Made by a program: the position numbers and the translations under genes. Positions 59,003-64,000 of a stretch of DNA of 64,000 bases are shown in pieces; the first letter of the stretch is position 1; every line of letters starts with the position of its first letter. Source of the DNA: Streptomyces sp. C10-9-1. GTDB taxonomy: Bacteria; Actinomycetota; Actinomycetes; Streptomycetales; Streptomycetaceae. The notes beneath the pieces were generated by a model. The model saw only the letters and a list, made by a program, of their open reading frames with translations. It ran no database searches and was not told where the DNA came from. The stretch is taken from positions 310,001 to 374,000 of the forward strand of contig NZ_JANHKP010000003.1 of the NCBI RefSeq assembly GCF_024497955.1, read 5' to 3'.

Positions 59003-59035
59003 CTGTGCCCACCGCGCGGGGCGCGGTGGGCACAG
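59003..59035 (-). terminator. rho terminator hairpin
   Basis: A perfect 15-bp stem (CTGTGCCCACCGCGC and its complement) around GGG, 55 bp after the rho stop, ahead of the LCP gene. Confidence 0.75.
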
Positions 59036-59089
59036 GGGGGCCGGATCCGCCGGGGGCCCGTGGGAGGGCCCCGGCGGGGCGGGGGACCC

Positions 59090-61072
59090 TCAGTCGTTGC
59101 CGTTGCCGGCGGACGGAGTGGTCTTCTGGATCTGGAGCAGGAACTCGCCGTTGGACTTGGTCTGCTTCAGCTTGTCGAGCAGCAGCTCGATCGCCTGCTG
59201 CTGGTCGAGCGCGTGCAGCACGCGGCGCAGCTTCCAGGTGATCGCGAGCTCGTCGCTGCCGAGCAGGATCTCCTCCTTGCGGGTGCCGGACGCGTCGACG
59301 TCCACCGCGGGGAAGATGCGCTTGTCGGCGAGCTTCCGGTCGAGCTTGAGCTCCATGTTGCCGGTGCCCTTGAACTCCTCGAAGATCACCTCGTCCATGC
59401 GCGAGCCGGTGTCGACCAGCGCGGTGGCCAGGATGGTCAGCGAGCCGCCGTCCTCGATGTTGCGCGCGGCGCCGAAGAAGCGCTTCGGCGGGTAGAGCGC
59501 GGTCGAGTCGACACCACCGGAGAGGATGCGCCCGGAGGCCGGGGCCGCGAGGTTGTAGGCACGGCCGAGGCGGGTGATCGAGTCCAGCAGGACGACCACG
59601 TCGTGGCCCAGCTCGACGAGGCGCTTGGCGCGCTCGATGGCCAGCTCGGCGACGGTGGTGTGGTCCTCGGCGGGGCGGTCGAAGGTCGAGGAGATGACCT
59701 CGCCCTTGACCGACCGCTGCATGTCGGTGACCTCTTCCGGACGCTCGTCGACGAGGACGACCATCAGGTGGCACTCGGGGTTGTTGTGGGTGATCGCGTT
59801 GGCGATCGCCTGCATGATCATGGTCTTGCCGGTCTTCGGCGGGGCCACGATCAGACCGCGCTGCCCCTTGCCGATCGGCGACACCAGGTCGATGATCCGC
59901 GTGGTCACCACGCCCGGGTCGGTCTCCAGGCGGAGCCGGTCCTGCGGGTAGAGCGGGGTCAGCTTGTTGAACTCGGGGCGTCCGCGACCGGACTCGGGGG
60001 CCATGCCGTTGACGGAGTCCAGGCGCACCAGGGCGTTGAACTTCTCGCGGCGCTCGCCCTCCTTGGGCTGGCGCACCGCGCCGGTGACGTGGTCGCCCTT
60101 GCGCAGGCCGTTCTTGCGGACCTGCGCGAGGGAGACGTACACGTCGTTCGGGCCGGGCAGGTAGCCGGAGGTCCGGATGAACGCGTAGTTGTCGAGGATG
60201 TCGAGGATGCCCGCGACGGGGATCAGCACGTCGTCCTCGGACACCTGCGGCTCGCCGCCGGCGAAGTCGTCGCGGCCGCGGCGGCCCCGGCGGTCGCGGT
60301 AGCGCCCGCGGCGGCCCCGGCGGCCGGTGCCGTCGTCGTCGAAGTCGTCCTGCGCCCCGCCGCCCTGCTGGCCGCCCTGGCGCTGCTGGCGCTGGCCGCC
60401 GCCCTGCTGGTCGTCGCCCTTGCCCCGGCCGCGCTGGCGGTCGCGGCGCCCGCCGCGGTCCTGGCGGCCCTGGCGGGCCTCGCCGTCCTGGCCGCCGCCG
60501 GCCTCGGGCCTGGTGTCGGTCTGCGTCTCGGTGCGCACCTCGGTGCGGACGTCGCCGCCGGCCTCGGGGCTGCCCGCCTGCGCGGTGGCGCGGCGACGGC
60601 GGCGCTCACCGGCCGGCTGGTCGTCGCTGGCCGGCTGGCCCGGGATCTCGATCTGCTGCTGGGCGACGGCCTTCTCCGCGGCCTCGCCCTTCTCGGCCTT
60701 GGCGGCCTTGGCGGGCTTGTCGGCGCCGGAGGCGGCCTCGTCCTCGGCGGTGCGGGCCTTGGAGGTGGCGCGGCGCTTCGGCTTGGCGGGGGCCTCGCCG
60801 GCGCCCGCCTCGGCGGGCTTCGACGGGGAGGCCCCGGAGGCGGCCTGCGCCTCCTTGATGACCTCGATCAGCTGGCTCTTGCGCATCCGCGCGGTGCCCC
60901 TGATGCCGAGGCCGGACGCCACCTGCTGCAGCTCGGCCAGGACCATGCCCTCAAGGCCGGTGCCGGAACGGCGGCGCCGTGTGGTGGTGCCGGAGGCAGC
61001 ACCTTCGGCGGGCGCGGCGGTGTCGACACTGTTGTCGGCAGTGACGCCCATCAGATCGGTGGTGTCGCTCAC
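59090..61072 (-). CDS. rho: Transcription termination factor Rho
   Basis: 660 aa from GTG at 61072 (AAGGA seven bases upstream). The N-terminal region (about 45-90) holds the Rho N domain ([15 protein letters not shown]). Residues 90-275 are an actinobacterial insert rich in Arg, Gly, Asp and Gln. The RNA-binding domain follows ([18 protein letters not shown]), then the RecA-type motor with Walker A APPKTGKT and Walker [11 protein letters not shown]. The insert is thought to add RNA binding and allow termination at structured GC-rich RNA. A 392-bp gap upstream is available for autoregulation. Confidence 0.95.
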   Translation of the reverse strand: MSDTTDLMGVTADNSVDTAAPAEGAASGTTTRRRRSGTGLEGMVLAELQQVASGLGIRGTARMRKSQLIEVIKEAQAASGASPSKPAEAGAGEAPAKPKRRATSKARTAEDEAASGADKPAKAAKAEKGEAAEKAVAQQQIEIPGQPASDDQPAGERRRRRATAQAGSPEAGGDVRTEVRTETQTDTRPEAGGGQDGEARQGRQDRGGRRDRQRGRGKGDDQQGGGQRQQRQGGQQGGGAQDDFDDDGTGRRGRRGRYRDRRGRRGRDDFAGGEPQVSEDDVLIPVAGILDILDNYAFIRTSGYLPGPNDVYVSLAQVRKNGLRKGDHVTGAVRQPKEGERREKFNALVRLDSVNGMAPESGRGRPEFNKLTPLYPQDRLRLETDPGVVTTRIIDLVSPIGKGQRGLIVAPPKTGKTMIMQAIANAITHNNPECHLMVVLVDERPEEVTDMQRSVKGEVISSTFDRPAEDHTTVAELAIERAKRLVELGHDVVVLLDSITRLGRAYNLAAPASGRILSGGVDSTALYPPKRFFGAARNIEDGGSLTILATALVDTGSRMDEVIFEEFKGTGNMELKLDRKLADKRIFPAVDVDASGTRKEEILLGSDELAITWKLRRVLHALDQQQAIELLLDKLKQTKSNGEFLLQIQKTTPSAGNGND

Positions 61073-61464
61073 GAAGGGTCCTTCCCTGGAGCGGACGTCG
61101 GCCTTCTGGCTCGGCGACCGGTTGTGCTGTCCGGCTGCGGTCTGGGGTGCCGACCGCGTCGGAGCGGTGATCCCGCCGGTGCGGACCAACGGCGGAAGAT
61201 ATACATGCAAAGACGTGCAGGGTCCGGCTCGAGGTCCCCCTGCCCGACCCGCTTCCCGGGGGAGCGAGGGGTGTCGTGCCGGTTCCGGAGCGTGCTCGAA
61301 ACTGCTCAGGCAGGCTGCTCAGGCAGTGTGGGAGGCTCCCGGAAGAAGGGTGGTCCCGTGACGGGACTCGCAGCACCGCGCCGCTTCGACGACGGTTGCA
61401 GACTTGAGGTTAACACTACCGGCTCCAACAAACATTCCCCCTCTCTCGCACCGGCAATCGTGTG
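61073..61464. other. 392-bp rho leader and thrB end region
   Basis: It runs from the rho start to the thrB stop, both leftward. No gene is supported. It contains two copies of CTGCTCAGGCAG (61302-61313 and 61315-61326), each an imperfect palindrome, and long C-rich, weakly structured stretches on the rho sense strand of the kind Rho itself binds. rho leaders are autoregulated in other bacteria. Confidence 0.5.
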
Positions 61465-62385
61465 TCACTGCGTGGCCAGCGGCAGAACGCTCGCCCCCGC
61501 GGCGTCGAAGGGGAGCCGGTTGGCCGCCCACTCCTCGCCCGCCAGCCGGGCGACCTTGTCCGCCGCCCCGCTGTCGGGCAGCGCCAGGACCGTCGGCCCC
61601 GCACCCGAGATCACCGCGGGGATGCCGTCGGCGCGCAGGCGGTGGACCAGGGCCATGCTCTCGGGCATGGCCGGGGCGCGGTATTCCTGGTGCAGCCGGT
61701 CCTCGGTCGCGGCCAGCAGCAGCTCGGGGCGCCTGGTCATCGCCTCGACGAGCAGGGCGGCACGGCCCGCGTTGGCGGCGGCGTCCACATGCGGCACGGT
61801 CTTGGGCAGCAGCCCGCGGGCCGTCTCGGTGAGCACGGGCCTCGCCGGGACGAAAACCACCGGAACGACGGAATCCGAGGGGTCCATCCTGATGGCCCGG
61901 GTGCCCGCGGCCTCGCTCCAGGCGAGGGTGAAGCCCCCGAGCAGGCAGGCGGCCACGTTGTCGGGGTGGCCCTCGATCTCGGTGGCGAGTTCCAGCAGCG
62001 CGGTGTCGTCCAGGCGGGCGTCGCCCCCTATGGTGACGGCCCGGGCGGCGACGATGCCGGCGCAGATGGCCGCCGACGAGGAGCCGAGGCCGCGTCCGTG
62101 CGGGATGCGGTTGGCGCAGACGACCTCCAGGCCGCGGGGCTGCCCCCCGAGCAGGTCGAACGCGGTGCGCAGGGAGCGCACCAGCAGATGGTTCTCGTCG
62201 CGCGGCAGGGTGTCGGCACCCTCGCCCGCGATGTCGATGTGCAGGCCGGAATCCGCGACCCGGACGACCACGTCGTCGTACAGGCCGAGCGACAGTCCGA
62301 GGGCGTCGAAGCCCGGACCGAGATTGGCGCTGGTGGCGGGGACGCGCACCCGGACGGCGGCGGCGCGGAACGCGGGACCGGCCAT
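61465..62385 (-). CDS. thrB: Homoserine kinase
   Basis: 306 aa from ATG at 62385 with AAGGAG upstream. It phosphorylates homoserine in threonine synthesis. GHMP-kinase motifs: VPATSANLGPGFDALG and the ATP loop PHGRGLGSSSAAICAGI. It is separated from thrC by 354 bp and a terminator, so it is not in one transcription unit with hom-thrC unless read-through occurs. Confidence 0.95.
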   Translation of the reverse strand: MAGPAFRAAAVRVRVPATSANLGPGFDALGLSLGLYDDVVVRVADSGLHIDIAGEGADTLPRDENHLLVRSLRTAFDLLGGQPRGLEVVCANRIPHGRGLGSSSAAICAGIVAARAVTIGGDARLDDTALLELATEIEGHPDNVAACLLGGFTLAWSEAAGTRAIRMDPSDSVVPVVFVPARPVLTETARGLLPKTVPHVDAAANAGRAALLVEAMTRRPELLLAATEDRLHQEYRAPAMPESMALVHRLRADGIPAVISGAGPTVLALPDSGAADKVARLAGEEWAANRLPFDAAGASVLPLATQ

Positions 62386-62739
62386 CGCTCGACGACACTC
62401 CTTGGTTCTGAACTGCGAGATGTACGAGATTTTCGAGGGGACGAACACCCGGGCCTGGACGGCGACATCACCACGGCACCTGCGGTGGGACGGGGTCGGG
62501 TACAGCCTATCGAAGGAAGGTTCACCTGCGACACAGGGCGCACGGGAGGCGCACGATGCGTGTCGTCCGCCCTGTGTGCCCCGACCGGGAACGCCGCGGT
62601 GGTTGCGCTTCCCCGACCGCAACGCTCCAGGGGGCAACGGGGGCTTTGCAAGCGGCTTTTGAGCCGTTCTCCGCCGCCCCGGCGCCGGAGATCCGCGGTG
62701 CGCCGCCCCGGGCGGGGCACGGCGCACCGCGGCCCGCCG
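62386..62739. other. 354-bp gap between thrC and thrB
   Basis: The end near thrC holds the thrC terminator; the end near thrB should hold the thrB promoter (a stretch reading GATAGGCT on the minus strand near 62505 is a possible -10). No gene is supported in between. Confidence 0.5.
62693..62732 (-). terminator. thrC terminator hairpin
   Basis: CCGCGGTGCGCCG pairs perfectly with CGGCGCACCGCGG, enclosing a smaller CCCCG/CGGGG stem. It begins 8 bp after the thrC stop. Confidence 0.8.
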
Positions 62740-63831
62740 TCAGGCGAGACCCAGGCGCTCCGCGGCGGCGGCGGCGTCCACCGGGACGGTGACGGGCTGC
62801 GGCGCACCCGCGACCGCCCAGTCCGGGTCCTTGAGGCCGTTGCCGGTGACCGTGCAGACGATCTGCTGGCCGGGGTCGACCTTGCCCTGCTCGGCGGCCT
62901 TCAGCAGGCCCGCCACGGACGCCGCCGATGCGGGCTCGACGAACACGCCCTCCTGGGACGCCAGAAGGCGGTAGGCACGCAGGATCTCACGGTCCGTCAC
63001 CTCGTCGATGAAGCCGCCCGACTCCTCGCGCGCGGCGAGCGCCTGCGCCCAGGAAGCCGGGTTGCCGATCCGGATGGCCGTGGCGATCGTCGAGGGGTCC
63101 TTGACGACCTCGCCGCGGACCAGCGGCGCGGAGCCGGACGCCTGGAAGCCCCACATCCGCGGCGTCCGGGTGGAGACGGCGGGAAGCGCGCCGTCCGCCG
63201 CGGGCCGCGCGTACTCCCGGTAGCCCTTCCAGTACGCCGTGATGTTGCCGGCGTTGCCGACGGGCAGCACGTGGATGTCGGGGGCGTCGCCCAGGGCGTC
63301 GACGATCTCGAAGGAGGCAGTCTTCTGCCCCTCGATGCGGTACGGGTTCACCGAGTTGACCAGGGCGACCGGGTAGTTCTCGGAGAGGCCGCGGGCGAGG
63401 TCCAGGCAGTCGTCGAAGTTGCCGTCGACCTGGAGGATGCGGGAGCCGTAGACGAGCGCCTGGCCCATCTTGCCCATCGCGATCTTGCCGCGGGGCACCA
63501 GCACCGCGCAGACCATCCCGGCGCGCACCGCGTACGCGGCGGCGGAGGCGGAGGTGTTCCCGGTGGAGGCGCAGATGACGGCCTTGGCGCCCCCCTCCTT
63601 GGCCCGGGTGATGGCCATGGTCATGCCGCGGTCCTTGAAGGACCCGGTGGGGTTGGCCCCCTCGACCTTCAGGTGCACCTCGCAGCCCGTGCGCTCGGAG
63701 AGGACCTGGGCCGGGACGAGCGGCGTACCACCCTCACGGAGCGTGACGACCGGCGTCGTGTCCGTGACCGGAAGGCGGTCCCGGTACTCCTCGATGATGC
63801 CGCGCCACTGGTGGGTTCCGTTGGTGGTCAT
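62740..63831 (-). CDS. thrC: Threonine synthase
   Basis: 363 aa from [11 protein letters not shown]; the open frame extends 14 codons further but overlaps hom. PLP enzyme converting O-phosphohomoserine to threonine. The PLP Lys is in [12 protein letters not shown], with [18 protein letters not shown] (here [13 protein letters not shown]) phosphate-binding loop. It starts 7 bp after the hom stop, so hom-thrC are an operon. Confidence 0.95.
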   Translation of the reverse strand: MTTNGTHQWRGIIEEYRDRLPVTDTTPVVTLREGGTPLVPAQVLSERTGCEVHLKVEGANPTGSFKDRGMTMAITRAKEGGAKAVICASTGNTSASAAAYAVRAGMVCAVLVPRGKIAMGKMGQALVYGSRILQVDGNFDDCLDLARGLSENYPVALVNSVNPYRIEGQKTASFEIVDALGDAPDIHVLPVGNAGNITAYWKGYREYARPAADGALPAVSTRTPRMWGFQASGSAPLVRGEVVKDPSTIATAIRIGNPASWAQALAAREESGGFIDEVTDREILRAYRLLASQEGVFVEPASAASVAGLLKAAEQGKVDPGQQIVCTVTGNGLKDPDWAVAGAPQPVTVPVDAAAAAERLGLA

Positions 63832-63838
63832 GGGTCCC

Positions 63839-64000
63839 TTACTCCCCTTCAACACGCATGATGCTGGCGACACCGCGCACGGTGTCGAGCTTGCGCAGCG
63901 CCTCGACCGTCCCCGAGAGGGCGGCGTCGGGCGCGCGGTGGGTGACGACGACGAGGGAGGCCTCGCCGTCCTTGCCCTGCTGCCGGACCGTGTCGATCGA
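63839..64000 (-). CDS. hom: Homoserine dehydrogenase, C-terminal ACT domain (5' part beyond window)
   Basis: Only the last 53 codons are visible. They read as the end of an ACT regulatory domain ([20 protein letters not shown] and [16 protein letters not shown]), as in hom products feedback-inhibited by threonine. Position directly before thrC confirms the call. The catalytic part lies outside the window. Confidence 0.9.
   Translation of the reverse strand, partial: SIDTVRQQGKDGEASLVVVTHRAPDAALSGTVEALRKLDTVRGVASIMRVEGE

Noticed and set aside
57225..59774. 849-codon open frame on the minus strand spanning rpmE, the LCP gene and part of rho
   Set aside because: It crosses three genes with clear starts, stops and terminators; composition is Arg/Pro-rich as for shadow frames.

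Overview
This window is core chromosome of a high-GC actinobacterium, almost certainly a Streptomyces. The signs are very high GC with G/C-rich third codon positions, many GTG and TTG starts, hairpin terminators that mostly lack T-runs, the Scy-FilP polar-growth pair, a NucS mismatch endonuclease, a DasR-type chitinase promoter and an actinobacterial Rho with a long Arg/Gly/Asp/Gln-rich insert. From memory the gene order matches the S. coelicolor SCO5354-SCO5420 block in reverse numbering; this was not checked by alignment. I see no rRNA, tRNA, CRISPR array, prophage or complete insertion sequence.

Layout. 1-9,960: a truncated DUF6230 gene, a CnoX-like thioredoxin-TPR protein, a TetR regulator, the isobutyryl-CoA mutase large subunit, a DUF3817 membrane protein, a MarR regulator, an MFS exporter with a divergent DUF5937/ArsR regulator, and an XRE-TPR regulator with two tiny divergent proteins. 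9,960-17,110: an MTH1187/DUF3817 pair, three AIM24-family paralogues, a MarR regulator, a two-component system with its PepSY neighbour, and MeaB. 17,220-28,700: thiolase, methylmalonyl-CoA epimerase, Scy, FilP, two tandem ABC-2 exporter pairs and a zinc-motif protein. 28,900-36,650: an LLM oxidoreductase, the SCO5389-type protein, NucS, a membrane-anchored STAND-like ATPase, a STAS protein, 3-hydroxybutyryl-CoA dehydrogenase and cobalamin adenosyltransferase. 36,690-42,100: a membrane protein, a NarL-type two-component pair and the GH18 chitinase it adjoins, and a DUF2550 protein. 42,246-50,114: the complete F1Fo ATP synthase operon atpIBEFHAGDC. 50,260-64,000: an orphan ORF, a WecA-like transferase, serine hydroxymethyltransferase, a PTP-like protein, TsaC, PrmC, RF1, L31, an LCP protein, Rho, ThrB, ThrC and the 3' end of hom.

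How the genes fit together. One theme is short-chain acyl-CoA and B12 metabolism: thiolase and 3-hydroxybutyryl-CoA dehydrogenase make C4 units, isobutyryl-CoA mutase interconverts n-butyryl- and isobutyryl-CoA, the epimerase handles methylmalonyl-CoA, and MeaB plus the adenosyltransferase load and protect the B12 cofactor. Other themes are cell envelope and polarity (Scy, FilP, LCP, WecA-like), energy (ATP synthase), translation termination and modification (RF1, PrmC, TsaC, L31) and threonine biosynthesis.

The points most worth a second look are: a PTP-like protein with Ser in place of the catalytic Cys; a 24-bp perfect palindrome just upstream of icmA; a 167-bp inverted-repeat element between scy and filP; three tandem perfect hairpins in the divergent gap before the adenosyltransferase; a membrane-spanning STAND-like ATPase with Arg for the Walker A Lys; phased CTTCAG repeats before a two-component operon; and a tight operon of three different AIM24 proteins. 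No wholly new multi-gene system is evident. All calls rest on reading the sequence and recalled family knowledge; no database search was run.
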